NCBI GenBank assembly: GCA_964588725.1
Contig: CAZPQL010000015.1
Coordinates: 1-47,786 of the forward strand
Direction: 5' to 3'
Source of the DNA: UBA5972 sp964588725
GTDB taxonomy: Bacteria; Pseudomonadota; Alphaproteobacteria; Rhodobacterales; Rhodobacteraceae
DNA: 47,786 bases
Part shown: piece by piece, positions 15,231 through 24,919 of the stretch
Numbering within the stretch: the stretch's first letter is position 1
How the letters are laid out: every line of letters starts with the position of its first letter
The notes under the pieces: generated by a model
What the model was told of the DNA's origin: nothing
The model's input: the letters and a program-made list of their open reading frames with translations, nothing else
The model's database searches: none
Translations under genes and position numbers: made by a program

Positions 15231-17129
15231 ATGCCCGAACGACATGCCATGGCGATCGCAGTGACGCGTCACGATCCGCTGTCCCGCCCCAATTTTGTGG
15301 CGGCGCTCGTCGCTTTGCTGGCATTGATCTACACGCTAAGCGTCCTGCCGGTTTTTGCACAGGACACCATCATCAAATCACACGGCATTTCGACATTTGG
15401 CGAGCTTAAGTACGGTGCCGATTTCAAAAACTTTGACTATGTGAATCCCGACGCCCCGAAAGGTGGGACATTTTCGACCGGCGTTTTTGGCACATTCGAC
15501 AGTTTGACACCCTATATTCTGAAGGGCAATGCAGCGGCGTTGTCCACCATATTTTATGAGACACTGATGGAGGGCACACTTGACGAGCCGGATTCGATGT
15601 ATGGATTGCTGGCAAAGTCGATTGAATATCCGGAAAGCCGCCAATGGGCGATTTTCAACTTGCGTCCCGAGGCCAGATTTTCCGACGGCTCGGCGCTGAC
15701 CGCAGATGACGTGGTTTTTTCGTTCAACATCCTGATCGAAAAGGGTTTGCCGGTGTTTCAGGTCACGCTGGCGGACATCGAGACGGTGGAGGCGCTGGAC
15801 CCGCACAAGGTAAAGTTCACCTTTCGCGATGGTGCCAACACCCGCGAACTGCCCATGACGGCAGCGGGGTTGCCGATATTCTCCAAGGCCTTTTACGAAA
15901 CCCGCGACTTTGCCGAAAGCACGCTTGAGCCGCCGCTTGGATCCGGGCAGTACGTGCTGGCCAGCGCGGCACCGGGGAAATCGGTGGTTTACCAGCGCCG
16001 CGACGATTATTGGGGCAAAGATTTGCCCATCAACGTCGGCCGCAGCAATTTTGATAAAATCCGCATCGAATATTATGCCGATACCACGGCGGCTTTTGAG
16101 GGGTTCAAAGGTGGCTCTTATAATTTCCGTCGTGAAAATTTTTCCAAACTCTGGAACACGGCGTATGATTTTCCCGCCATCCAAAAAGGTTTCGTCAAAC
16201 GCGAGTTGATCCCCGACCAAAACCCATCGGGTGCGCAGGGTTTTTGGTTCAATCTGCGGCGAGATAAATTCAAAGACCCGCGCGTGCGCCGGGCATTGGG
16301 TATGGTGTTCAACTTTGAATGGTCCAACGAGGCGCTTTTTTTCGGCAGCTACAGTCGCACCGACAGCTTTTGGGAGAACTCGGCGCTGCAGGCCGAAGGC
16401 ACCCCGACCGAGGCCGAACTGGCGCTGCTGGAACCCCTGCGCGAAGACCTACCCGACAGCGTGTTTTCGTCACCGGCGTTTACGCCCGTGGTGTCAAAGC
16501 CCAAAAAGCTTGACCGCGGGGTCATCCGTGCGGCGGGTAAATTGTTGGACGAGGCGGGCTGGCACGTTGTCGACGGCGTGCGCAAAAACGCCAACGGCGA
16601 GACGTTGAACATTGAATTCATCAACGACAGCCCCGCGTTCGAGCGCATTATCAATCCTTATGTCGAAAACCTGAGTCGCCTTGGCGTCGACGCGGTTTTG
16701 CGCAATATCGATCCGGCGCAGCAGTCCGAGCGCGAGAAAAACTTTGATTTTGACATCGTGGTGCGGCGTTACTCCATGAGTCTGACGCCCGGCATCGAAC
16801 TGCGTGGTTATTTTTCGTCCCGCACCGCTGAGTCCAAAGGTTCGCGCAACATCGCGGGCGTGGCAAACCCGGCGATTGACGCATTGATCGAGATCATCGA
16901 ACAAGCCAAAAGCCGGGAAGAGTTGAATGTCGCGGTCAGCGCGCTTGACCGGGCGCTCCGGGCGATGCACGTCTGGGTGCCGCAGTGGTATAATCCGGCG
17001 CACCGAATTGCCTATCTTGATGTGTTCTCACGCCCCGAAACGCCGCCGCCGTTTGCGGTGGGCGAAATGGATATTTGGTGGTACGACGTCGAAAAAGCCG
17101 CCCGTCTGAAATCGGTCGGCGCGCTGTGA
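15231..17129 (+). CDS. yejA: Oligopeptide-type periplasmic binding protein, YejA-like (SBP family 5)
   Basis: 632 residues from ATG 15231, supported by GGAGG five bases upstream; the frame continues 29 codons further up through the promoter region. Signal peptide to about residue 43 (LSVLPVFA-QD). The mature protein has the family-5 pattern, GELKYGADFKNFDYVNPDAPKGG at the start and RPEARFSDGSALTADDVVFSF, and its length fits YejA, which in Escherichia coli delivers peptides and microcin C. It heads a complete yejABEF set in standard order. Confidence 0.92.
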   Translation: MPERHAMAIAVTRHDPLSRPNFVAALVALLALIYTLSVLPVFAQDTIIKSHGISTFGELKYGADFKNFDYVNPDAPKGGTFSTGVFGTFDSLTPYILKGNAAALSTIFYETLMEGTLDEPDSMYGLLAKSIEYPESRQWAIFNLRPEARFSDGSALTADDVVFSFNILIEKGLPVFQVTLADIETVEALDPHKVKFTFRDGANTRELPMTAAGLPIFSKAFYETRDFAESTLEPPLGSGQYVLASAAPGKSVVYQRRDDYWGKDLPINVGRSNFDKIRIEYYADTTAAFEGFKGGSYNFRRENFSKLWNTAYDFPAIQKGFVKRELIPDQNPSGAQGFWFNLRRDKFKDPRVRRALGMVFNFEWSNEALFFGSYSRTDSFWENSALQAEGTPTEAELALLEPLREDLPDSVFSSPAFTPVVSKPKKLDRGVIRAAGKLLDEAGWHVVDGVRKNANGETLNIEFINDSPAFERIINPYVENLSRLGVDAVLRNIDPAQQSEREKNFDFDIVVRRYSMSLTPGIELRGYFSSRTAESKGSRNIAGVANPAIDALIEIIEQAKSREELNVAVSALDRALRAMHVWVPQWYNPAHRIAYLDVFSRPETPPPFAVGEMDIWWYDVEKAARLKSVGAL

Positions 17130-17149
17130 GCTAAAGGTCAACCGACGCA

Positions 17150-18229
17150 ATGGGCGCCTATATCATCCGACGCATTCTGTTGATGATCCCAACTTTGCTG
17201 GGCATCATGATCATCAATTTTGCGCTGGTGCAGTTCGTGCCGGGCGGCCCGATCGAACAAATCCTGTCGCAGCTCGATGAACAAAGTTCGGCGACGGACC
17301 GGATCGCGGGGGGTGGCAGCGAGGTTGGCAACTCCAGCAGCGACAGCCAGTATCAGGGCAGCAAGGGCCTGCCCGAAGATTTCATCAAGGATCTGGAAAA
17401 GCAATTCGGGTTCGACAAACCTCCGATAGAGCGGTTTTTGCTGATGATGGGCAATTACGTGCGGTTCGATTTTGGCGAAAGCTATTTCAGGTCGATTTCG
17501 GTGGTCGATCTGGTGCTGGAGAAAATGCCGGTATCGATCACTTTGGGAATCTGGACGACCCTGCTGGCCTATCTGATCTCGATTCCCATGGGTATTCGCA
17601 AGGCAGTCCACGACGGATCAAAGTTTGACACTTGGACCTCTGCGATCATCATCATGGCCTATGCAATTCCGGGGTTTTTGTTCGCGATCCTGCTGCTGGT
17701 GGTTTTTGCGGGCGGCTCTTACGTGCAGTGGTTCCCGCTGCGCGGTCTGACGTCCGAAGGGTTTTCTCAAATGGGGTACGCCGCGCAGGCCAGGGACTAT
17801 CTGTGGCACATCGTGCTGCCGGTTCTGGCCAATACGGTCGCGGCTTTTGCAACATTGACACTGCTGACGAAAAACTCGTTTCTGGATGAGATCAAGAAAC
17901 AATACGTGGTGACGGCGCGCGCCAAAGGCCTGCCCGAACGCAAAGTGTTTTACGGCCACGTGTTTCGCAATGCCATGTTGATCATCATCGCCGGATTTCC
18001 CGGCGCGTTCATTGCAATATTCTTTTCCGGTTCGCTGATTATCGAGATCGTGTTCTCGCTGGACGGTTTAGGGCGGCTTGGCTTTGAAGCGGCGATCAAC
18101 CGTGATTATCCTGTGCTGTTTGCCACACTTTACGTGTTCGGGATCATGGGGCTCGTGGTCAATCTGATTTCAGATCTCACCTACGTATTCGTCGATCCAC
18201 GTATCGATTTTGAAAGCCGTGAAACATGA
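17150..18229 (+). CDS. yejB: Peptide ABC transporter permease YejB
   Basis: 359 residues. N-terminal anchor helix YIIRRILLMIPTLLGIMIINFALVQ followed by FVPGGPIEQ, then a periplasmic insertion of roughly 90 residues rich in Gly, Ser and Gln, which is characteristic of YejB and longer than in DppB. Five more helices follow, with the permease coupling loop KNSFLDEIKKQYVVTARAKGLPE near residues 242-264. 20 bp after yejA; the stop overlaps the yejE start. Confidence 0.93.
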   Translation: MGAYIIRRILLMIPTLLGIMIINFALVQFVPGGPIEQILSQLDEQSSATDRIAGGGSEVGNSSSDSQYQGSKGLPEDFIKDLEKQFGFDKPPIERFLLMMGNYVRFDFGESYFRSISVVDLVLEKMPVSITLGIWTTLLAYLISIPMGIRKAVHDGSKFDTWTSAIIIMAYAIPGFLFAILLLVVFAGGSYVQWFPLRGLTSEGFSQMGYAAQARDYLWHIVLPVLANTVAAFATLTLLTKNSFLDEIKKQYVVTARAKGLPERKVFYGHVFRNAMLIIIAGFPGAFIAIFFSGSLIIEIVFSLDGLGRLGFEAAINRDYPVLFATLYVFGIMGLVVNLISDLTYVFVDPRIDFESRET

Positions 18230-19344
18230 AGCCGCTGTTCAAAGACGGCACGCTTGGCGCGCGGCGCTGGCAGAATTTCAAGTCCAACCGCCGGGCGTTG
18301 TGGTCGCTGTGGATATACGGATTATTGTTTTTTATCACCCTGTTCGCCGAAGTTATCGCCAACGACAAACCGCTATTGGTGTCGTATCGAGGCGAAATCC
18401 GTGCGCCATTTTTGTTTTTTTACACCGAAACCGATTTTGGCGGTGAATTTGAGACCGAGGCCGAATATCCGGCGCCGGAGGTCCAATGTTTGATCGTTTC
18501 CGGCGGGCTGGACGCTTGTTTTGACGATCCCGAAGCGGTGGCGCTTGATGCGCAGGACGGTGCGGTGGCGGGAAAAGAAATAGACCGGGGCTGGATGCTC
18601 TGGCCGCCTGTTCCCTATAGTTTCAACACGATCAATTACGACGTGCAGCCCGCGCCCGGTGCGCCCGACGCAAAGCACTGGCTTGGAACCGACGATCAGA
18701 CGCGCGACGTGGTTGCCCGCATCATTTACGGGTTTCGCATCAGCTCGGTGTTTGCGATTTTTGTGGTCGCGGTCTCGTCGGTCATCGGCATCACGACCGG
18801 GGCTGCCATGGGGTATTTCGGCGGCTGGGTCGATCTGGTGTTTCAGCGGCTGGTAGAGATTTGGGGCAATATCCCGTCGCTTTACATTATCATTATCCTG
18901 TCGGCCATTTTCACGATGAATTTTCAAATCCTGGCACTGTTGATCGCCCTGTTTAGCTGGACCGCGCTGGTCGGTGTTGTACGAGCCGAATTTCTGCGTG
19001 CGCGCAATCTTGAATACACCCGTGCGGCGCGGGCGCTGGGGGTTGGTGATTGGAAAATCATGTTCCGCCATATCCTGCCCAACGCCATGGTGGCGACGCT
19101 GACAATGATGCCGTTTTTGATCACCGGCTCGATCGGGTCGCTGGCATCGCTTGATTTTCTGGGGTTCGGATTACCCGCTTCGTACCCGTCACTGGGCGAA
19201 CTTGCGCTTCAGGCCAAACAGAACCTGCAAGCCCCGTGGCTGGCGTTCGCGGCGTTTCTGACCTTCGCGGTTATGCTGTCGCTGTTGGTGTTTATTTTTG
19301 AAGGGGTGCGTGACGCGTTTGACCCCAGAAAGACCTTTCAGTGA
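18226..19344 (+). CDS. yejE: Peptide ABC transporter permease YejE
   Basis: 372 residues. The N-terminal segment (RRWQNFKSNRRALWSLWIYG) and first helix are followed by a large periplasmic domain of about 130 residues including the typical WPPVPYSFNTINYD and HWLGTDDQTRDVVARIIYGFRIS. Then come five helices with the coupling loop VRAEFLRARNLEYTRAARALG. Its ATG overlaps the yejB stop by four bases and its own stop overlaps the GTG of yejF. Confidence 0.93.
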   Translation: MKPLFKDGTLGARRWQNFKSNRRALWSLWIYGLLFFITLFAEVIANDKPLLVSYRGEIRAPFLFFYTETDFGGEFETEAEYPAPEVQCLIVSGGLDACFDDPEAVALDAQDGAVAGKEIDRGWMLWPPVPYSFNTINYDVQPAPGAPDAKHWLGTDDQTRDVVARIIYGFRISSVFAIFVVAVSSVIGITTGAAMGYFGGWVDLVFQRLVEIWGNIPSLYIIIILSAIFTMNFQILALLIALFSWTALVGVVRAEFLRARNLEYTRAARALGVGDWKIMFRHILPNAMVATLTMMPFLITGSIGSLASLDFLGFGLPASYPSLGELALQAKQNLQAPWLAFAAFLTFAVMLSLLVFIFEGVRDAFDPRKTFQ

Positions 19345-20930
19345 GCGACGTGATTTTGAAAATCGACGATCTATCTGTGGCGTTTGGTGCGGGCGAGGCG
19401 GTTGTGCGCAATGTCAGTTTCGACATCAACGCGGGTGAAACCGTGGCGCTGGTAGGCGAAAGCGGATCGGGGAAATCGGTGACGGCGCTGTCGACGGTGG
19501 GTTTGTTGCCACCAAGCGCAGCTATTTCCGGTGCTGCCACCTATCGTGGTCAGGACATGATCGGGGCCCCCGTCAGGACGTTGCAAAAAGTGCGCGGCAA
19601 CGACATCAGCTTTATTTTTCAGGAACCCATGACGTCGCTCAATCCGCTACACACGCTGGAAAAGCAAATTGGCGAAAGCATCGCATTGCATCAGGGCCTG
19701 TTGGGCAGGGCGGCGCGCCCACGGATCATCGACCTGCTTGACAAGGTCGGTATTCGCGATCCCGCCGACCGCATGACCGATTATCCGCACCAGTTTTCCG
19801 GCGGTCAGCGCCAGCGCATCATGATTGCCATGGCTTTGGCCAACGGCCCCGATTTGCTGATCGCGGACGAGCCGACCACGGCAGTCGATGTAACCATTCA
19901 GGCACAAATCCTCGACCTGCTCGCCGACATCCAGAAATCCGAGGGCATGGGACTTTTGTTCATTACCCACGATTTGGGGATCGTGCGCAAAATTTCGAAC
20001 CGCGTGAACGTGATGCAGGGCGGGCAGATCGTTGAGTCGGGACCAACGGCTGATATATTTGCCAATCCACAGCACCCCTATACGCAAAAACTGCTGTCTG
20101 CCGAACCGTCGGGGCGGCCTGAACCGGTCGCCAAGGCGGCGACGACGGTCATTAAAACCGAAAACCTGAAAGTCTGGTTTCCAATTAAACGCGGCGTGTT
20201 GCGCCGTGTGGCCGGTCACATCAAAGCGGTCAACGACGCCAGCTTTGAAATCCGTGCAGGCGAAACGGTCGGTATCGTCGGCGAGAGCGGCTCGGGCAAG
20301 ACCACGCTGGCGCTGTCTGTGATGCGTCTGATCGGCTCAGAGGGCCGCATCAGTTTTGTCGGGCGCGACGTGCAGGGCTGGAAAAACCGTCAGTTACAAC
20401 CGCTGCGTCGCGACATGCAAATGGTGTTTCAGGATCCCTACGGGTCGTTGTCACCACGCCTGACGGTCGAACAGATTATCGCCGAAGGTCTGGGTGTTCA
20501 CGGGTTGAAGCCCGGGCAAAATGCCCGTGATCTGGTTGCTGAAATAATGCAAGAGGTGGGGCTGGAGCCGGATTCGATGGGGCGCTACCCGCACGAATTT
20601 TCCGGGGGCCAGCGCCAGCGGATTGCCATTGCCCGCGCCATGATCCTGCGCCCCAAACTGGTGGTGCTGGACGAGCCGACTTCGGCGCTTGATATGACGG
20701 TGCAGGTGCAGATTGTGGATTTGCTGCGCAATTTGCAAAAGAAATACCAATTGGCCTACTTATTCATTAGCCATGATCTCAAGGTGGTGCGGGCGCTGGC
20801 ACATAAAGTATTGGTTATGAAACTTGGGGACGTCGTTGAACAAGGCGTCGGTGATCAGATTTTCGACGACCCAAAAGACGACTATACCATCAGCCTGATG
20901 AACGCGGCGTTTGAAATGACCAGCGCGTAA
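19341..20930 (+). CDS. yejF: Peptide ABC transporter, double ATP-binding protein YejF
   Basis: 529 residues with two complete ATPase modules. Module 1: Walker A GESGSGKS near residues 38-45, signature FSGGQRQRI near 153, Walker B LLIADEPT. Module 2: GESGSGKTT near 313, FSGGQRQRIAIARAM near 420, LVVLDEPTSALD. The GTG start overlaps the yejE stop (GTGA), so all four yej genes look translationally linked. It energises the YejBE channel. The stop lies only 18 bp from the end of the convergent carboxypeptidase gene and there is no obvious terminator between them. Confidence 0.94.
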   Translation: MSDVILKIDDLSVAFGAGEAVVRNVSFDINAGETVALVGESGSGKSVTALSTVGLLPPSAAISGAATYRGQDMIGAPVRTLQKVRGNDISFIFQEPMTSLNPLHTLEKQIGESIALHQGLLGRAARPRIIDLLDKVGIRDPADRMTDYPHQFSGGQRQRIMIAMALANGPDLLIADEPTTAVDVTIQAQILDLLADIQKSEGMGLLFITHDLGIVRKISNRVNVMQGGQIVESGPTADIFANPQHPYTQKLLSAEPSGRPEPVAKAATTVIKTENLKVWFPIKRGVLRRVAGHIKAVNDASFEIRAGETVGIVGESGSGKTTLALSVMRLIGSEGRISFVGRDVQGWKNRQLQPLRRDMQMVFQDPYGSLSPRLTVEQIIAEGLGVHGLKPGQNARDLVAEIMQEVGLEPDSMGRYPHEFSGGQRQRIAIARAMILRPKLVVLDEPTSALDMTVQVQIVDLLRNLQKKYQLAYLFISHDLKVVRALAHKVLVMKLGDVVEQGVGDQIFDDPKDDYTISLMNAAFEMTSA

Positions 20931-20948
20931 CTGAACTAGGCACCGTCC

Positions 20949-22256
20949 TTAAGGCCCCAAAGTTTGACAAGAGGCCTTATAAGCGCGCAACCGGGCACAA
21001 GCCTTAAGCGCCATCGTTTCATTCAAACCCACGAAATTGGCGCGGTAACCGTCGCTGCGGTGGACGACTTTTCGTAACGCACCGTCCAGCGCGCTGAGGT
21101 CCTGCAGCGCTGTGCGCAGTAGAATTTTTTCGGCCTCGGTGCGCGTGGGAAAGGCGCCAAGCGTGATGCCCCAGTGTTTTCCACCCGACGTGGACATGCG
21201 GGTCACCACCTGCAGACCGTCGCGCCGCGCGCGGGCTTTGGGCGGATCGTGCAGAGTTATGCTTTCTCCGTCCGGATCATCAAGCGCAATAGCTTCTGCC
21301 AGCACTTTGCCGATGTCGGCTTCCAATTTGGCCAGTTCGCTTGGCGATCGGCTGGGGCGGTGATGTGGGCGCGGACTGCGCGCCGGAGTGGTGACAACGG
21401 CGGCTGATCGCGTCCGATAGACCGGCAGCGCCGGTTGCAGCGTTGCCACGCGCGTGGGCGACCGTTTGAACCCCATGTCCAGTAATTCTGCCATGCGTGC
21501 GTTGCGGTCTGCGGTTGATCGGCCGCCGAAAATCGCGGCGATGATGCGCTTGTCACCGCGCTGCGCGGATCCCACAAGATTAAATCCGGCAGCGCGCGTA
21601 TAGCCGGTTTTGATGCCGTCGGCCCCCCTGTAAGCCGCAAGAAATTTGCGGTTGGTGTTGCGCACTTCTTTGGTGCCGGCAAACGTCGAGCGGCGCGAAA
21701 ACAGGTTGTAGTACTGTGGATAGTCGAAAAACAGATGCCGTCCCAGCGTCACCATATCCCGCGCTGTCGATAGATGCCCATTTTCGGTCAGCCCGTGGGC
21801 GTTCTTGAACGTGGTGCGGGTCATGCCCATTGCTTTGGCGGTGCGGTTCATACGCCGGGCGAAGGCTGCCTCGGACCCCGATACGGCTTCGGCCAACGCG
21901 GTGGCGGCATCATTGGCCGATTTGACCGAGGCCGCGCGGATGAGATATTTCAGCTTTATGAACTGACCAGCGCGCATGCCCAGTTTGCTGGGTGGTTCTG
22001 CCGCGGCCTTTTTGGAAATTTTGACTTTGGTCTCCAGGCCAATTTCACCCAGACGAACGGCTTCGAACGTTACATAGAGCGTCATCATTTTGGTCAGCGA
22101 AGCGGGGTGCAATCGGGTGTCGGCGTTGCGTGCGTGCAAAACCTGGCCGGTGCGTGCGTCCACAACCAGCGCTGCGTAGGGCGCGGCCTGAACGCCCAGC
22201 GCGAATCCAAGGTACATAAGTGCGAACACTGCACCGCGAAGGGCCTGCTGCAACAT
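20949..22256 (-). CDS. dac: D-alanyl-D-alanine carboxypeptidase (PBP5/6 type) with C-terminal SPOR domain
   Basis: 435 residues. Signal peptide to about residue 24 (ALGVQAA-P). Penicillin-binding motifs: SxxK as Ser53-Leu-Thr-Lys56, SxN as Ser113-Ala-Asn115, KTG at 216-218. A Pro/Arg-rich linker (about 285-310) leads to a SPOR-type repeat (KHWGITLGAFPTRTEAEKIL, about 363-430) that binds denuded peptidoglycan at division sites. This fused form replaces the usual PBP5 C-terminal beta domain and amphipathic anchor and is common in Rhodobacteraceae. GGAG precedes the ATG. It trims the terminal D-Ala of muropeptides in the periplasm. Confidence 0.93.
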   Translation of the reverse strand: MLQQALRGAVFALMYLGFALGVQAAPYAALVVDARTGQVLHARNADTRLHPASLTKMMTLYVTFEAVRLGEIGLETKVKISKKAAAEPPSKLGMRAGQFIKLKYLIRAASVKSANDAATALAEAVSGSEAAFARRMNRTAKAMGMTRTTFKNAHGLTENGHLSTARDMVTLGRHLFFDYPQYYNLFSRRSTFAGTKEVRNTNRKFLAAYRGADGIKTGYTRAAGFNLVGSAQRGDKRIIAAIFGGRSTADRNARMAELLDMGFKRSPTRVATLQPALPVYRTRSAAVVTTPARSPRPHHRPSRSPSELAKLEADIGKVLAEAIALDDPDGESITLHDPPKARARRDGLQVVTRMSTSGGKHWGITLGAFPTRTEAEKILLRTALQDLSALDGALRKVVHRSDGYRANFVGLNETMALKACARLRAYKASCQTLGP

Positions 22257-22571
22257 CGGTTGCTCCGACGATTATCTGCCTCTGGAGAATGCTTTTGCAT
22301 TTCCCGCTTATTATTGAGTTACGGTTAACACGTTCGAGTCGTTGAGAAAATACTTTATTTTCACAGTGTTGTAGGATTTTCTTGTCCAACGGTGAATCCC
22401 ATATATTGGGGAACGCGTTGTGATGGACACCAGATATAGCGGCTATGACAGGCCTGTCAAAACGCCAGGCACGCGAATTCCCAGAGTTTGAGCTTTTTGT
22501 GTGCAAATTGACAATTGGCCCCATTCCACTTTGCGGTGCGAGGATATATATTTGGGGTTCATCCACCCGAG
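22257..22571. other. Intergenic region between divergent dac and clpS
   Basis: About 315 bp without a gene I can support. It is AT-rich in its middle (22320-22410) and must carry both promoters. On the plus strand TTGTCC (22382-22387) with TATTGG 16 bp on is a possible but weak clpS promoter. An in-frame extension of clpS back to 22515 exists but lacks family similarity. No tRNA or hairpin of note was seen. Confidence 0.4.
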
Positions 22572-22943
22572 ATGCGGAGATTCAGATTGACCAACGTCGC
22601 CCAAATTGTTGCGCAGGACAAACGCCCCGACGAAGATGATTTCGGCGACGGTGACGTTGGTCTGGCCACCAAGACCCGCAGCAAAACCGAACGTCCTCCG
22701 CTTTATAAGGTAATGCTGATTAACGACGATTTCACGCCGATGGAATTTGTGGTGTATGTGCTGGAACGGTATTTTGGTATTTCGCATCAGGGTGCCGTTG
22801 ACATCATGCTCACGGTTCACACCAAAGGTCTGGCGGTCGTTGGCGTATTTTCGTTCGAAATAGCTGAAACCAAAGTGGCGCAGGTGATGGACCTGGCGCG
22901 GCGCAATCAGCACCCGCTGCAATGCACCATGGAAAAAGAATAG
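22572..22943 (+). CDS. clpS: ATP-dependent Clp protease adaptor ClpS
   Basis: 123 residues from ATG 22572. Adaptor that hands N-degron substrates to ClpAP. A disordered N-terminal tail with a run of acidic residues is followed by the folded core: PPLYKVMLINDDFTPMEFVV (N-end-rule pocket, Asn-Asp-Asp), LERYFGISHQGAVDIMLTVH (conserved His) and the near-invariant C-terminus HPLQCTMEKE. A second possible start is TTG 22587, which has GGAGA (22576-22580) at ideal distance, and may be the real one. No clpA lies in the window. Confidence 0.94.
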   Translation: MRRFRLTNVAQIVAQDKRPDEDDFGDGDVGLATKTRSKTERPPLYKVMLINDDFTPMEFVVYVLERYFGISHQGAVDIMLTVHTKGLAVVGVFSFEIAETKVAQVMDLARRNQHPLQCTMEKE

Positions 22944-22961
22944 CGTTTCGGGCACGCAGGC

Positions 22962-23996
22962 ATGGCGGGTTCCCGAATAGCAGCTGCGATTGACGACAAC
23001 GGACTGGTTTTGCCTCAAGACGGGCAGATCGCGGTTTTCCGTCCCAAAAGCGAAAATGACTATAGCGCGCTGCCACAGAATCGGCTGATCGCGTGTCAAA
23101 GTTTCAAACCTGAATACGATTGGTTTGTTCGATCAACAATCGCGACGCAGGCCACTTACGACGGCCCGTTTTCGGCCTGTTTGGTTGACCTGACGCGGTC
23201 CAAGGATGAAAGTTTGGGGCTGATCGCGCAGGCCTTTGATCAGGTGGCGGCTGGCGGTCTGATCATAGTCGACGGCGCCAAGAAATCAGGTGCCGACAGC
23301 GTGTTGAATCTGTGCAAAAAGCTGTTAACGGTTGCGGGCACGGTTTCAAAATCCCACGGCAAACTGTTTTGGATGATCCGACCGCCCGATATTTCTGGCA
23401 CGTTAATAGGGTGGCACGAAAAACTGGCACCGCGTCAGCAGGCGCACGGGTTTATTGCCGGACCGGGGATGTTTTCACCTGCGAAAATAGACATGGGATC
23501 GCAGTTACTGGCTGGGTGTTTTGCCGGTCAACTGTCCGGTGTAGTTGCCGATTTGGGCGCAGGCTGGGGCTTTCTGTCCGCACAGATTATGCAGCAGCCC
23601 AATGTGACCAAAATTGATCTGTTTGAGGCCGAACACTCCGCGCTGGCCGCCGCGCGGCGAAACGTGACCGATCCGCGCGCCCAATTTTTCTGGGAAGACG
23701 TGGCCACAATGACGTTTGCGGATCGTTATGATCACGTTGTGTGCAACCCACCGTTTCATCAATCGCGGGCCGCCGATCCGGATCTGGGGCGCGCTTTCGT
23801 CAAATCCGCAGCGGGCGCGCTGAAACCACGTGGCAATCTTTGGCTGGTGGCCAACCGGCAATTGCCGTATGAAGCGGTTCTGAGCGAATGTTTTTCGCGC
23901 GTCGAGGTTCTGGAAGAAAACCGCATGTTCAAAGCGTTTCTGGCCCAAAGGCCAAAGGACTACACCCGGAACACCAAGCGGCCCGTCCGCAGCTGA
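22962..23996 (+). CDS. RsmC/RlmG-like class I rRNA methyltransferase
   Basis: 344 residues in two halves, as in RsmC: a degenerate N-terminal methyltransferase-like domain (residues 1-150) and a catalytic C-terminal domain with SAM-binding motif VADLGAGWGFLSAQIMQ (about 191-207), acidic strand end IDLFEAEHSALAAARRN, and the guanine-N2 methyltransferase motif VCNPPFH (about 261-267). RsmC methylates G1207 and RlmG G1835 of rRNA; which applies here is not certain. 18 bp after clpS, probably co-transcribed. Confidence 0.85.
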   Translation: MAGSRIAAAIDDNGLVLPQDGQIAVFRPKSENDYSALPQNRLIACQSFKPEYDWFVRSTIATQATYDGPFSACLVDLTRSKDESLGLIAQAFDQVAAGGLIIVDGAKKSGADSVLNLCKKLLTVAGTVSKSHGKLFWMIRPPDISGTLIGWHEKLAPRQQAHGFIAGPGMFSPAKIDMGSQLLAGCFAGQLSGVVADLGAGWGFLSAQIMQQPNVTKIDLFEAEHSALAAARRNVTDPRAQFFWEDVATMTFADRYDHVVCNPPFHQSRAADPDLGRAFVKSAAGALKPRGNLWLVANRQLPYEAVLSECFSRVEVLEENRMFKAFLAQRPKDYTRNTKRPVRS

Positions 23997-24027
23997 TTTT
24001 CCTGAAAAGAACAAACGGGGGACTCTG

Positions 24028-24837
24028 ATGTCTTTCTCAATCGCCGGCAAAACCGCCATCGTCACGGGCGCAGCCAACGGCATCGGATTAGCAATCGCCC
24101 GGCATTTCGTCGATAAAGGTGCGAACGTCATGTTCGCCGATATGGACGAGGAAAAGCTGTTGTCCGAAACCGACGCGATCGCCACTGATGATCACAGCGT
24201 GCGATATTTTGCCGGGGACTTGCGCAAAAAGCTGACTCTGGCAAATCTGCTGTCGGCAACGATAGACGAATTTGACCGCGTCGATATTCTGGTAAATGCC
24301 GCGCGGCAGGTGTTGCTGTCCGATCCGCTCAAAGCCGACGCCGACGCATTTGAAACACTGCTCCAGCAGAACGTGACCGCCAATTTGCGCCTTAGCCAGC
24401 TAATTGCCAAGCGCATGATCAAACAAGGCGAAACCGATGAAAGTGACGATGGCGATATCGGGTCGATTATCAATATTTCTTCGATCGCGTCGCGCCGAAC
24501 TCAACCCGAGCTATTGTCTTATTCGGTCTCCTGCGCTGCGCTGGACCAGCTGACGCGCTCGCTGGCGGTGGCTCTTGCGGGGCACCGTATTCGCGTGAAT
24601 GCCGTGGCGCTGGGCTCTGTCATGAGCGCGAGCCTGCGCAACGCGTTAAAAGACGTTGGTCAATCGCGCGATGAAATTGCCAGATGCACGCCGCTTGGGC
24701 GTATCGCCGAAGCCAAAGAGGCAGCAGAAGCGGCGCAGTTTCTGGCCTCTGCCGGTTCTGGTTTTGTGACCGGGCAAATCCTGACGGTGGACGGAGGGCG
24801 GACGTTGATCGACCCCGCCGACGCGCCCATGCATTAA
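24028..24837 (+). CDS. SDR-family protein lacking the catalytic lysine
   Basis: 269 residues with the Rossmann fold of short-chain dehydrogenases: TGAANGIG at 13-20, Asp/Met-Asp at 38-40 (FADMDEEKL, suggesting NAD preference), VNAA at 89-92, NISS with Ser152 and Tyr165. The YxxxK lysine is replaced: Tyr165-Ser-Val-Ser-Cys169. The C-terminal GFVTGQILTVDGGRTL is normal, and the frame is intact, so this is not a simple pseudogene. From memory, related Rhodobacteraceae proteins with SYSVxCAALDQ or SYSVSTAALDQ exist, so it may be a subfamily trait. Function unknown; it could have lost redox activity. GGGGGA precedes the ATG. 31 bp after the methyltransferase. Confidence 0.85.
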   Translation: MSFSIAGKTAIVTGAANGIGLAIARHFVDKGANVMFADMDEEKLLSETDAIATDDHSVRYFAGDLRKKLTLANLLSATIDEFDRVDILVNAARQVLLSDPLKADADAFETLLQQNVTANLRLSQLIAKRMIKQGETDESDDGDIGSIINISSIASRRTQPELLSYSVSCAALDQLTRSLAVALAGHRIRVNAVALGSVMSASLRNALKDVGQSRDEIARCTPLGRIAEAKEAAEAAQFLASAGSGFVTGQILTVDGGRTLIDPADAPMH

Positions 24838-24919
24838 GGCGAATTGCCCCTGATCCAACCCCATTATTTCGCAAAACGCTTTGTGGCGTCTGGAATATCA
24901 TTCGGAACAGGTACCGGGG

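Noticed and set aside
15378..16220. A 280-codon open frame on the minus strand within yejA
   Set aside because: Shadow of the yejA coding sequence; no start signal or recognisable motif.
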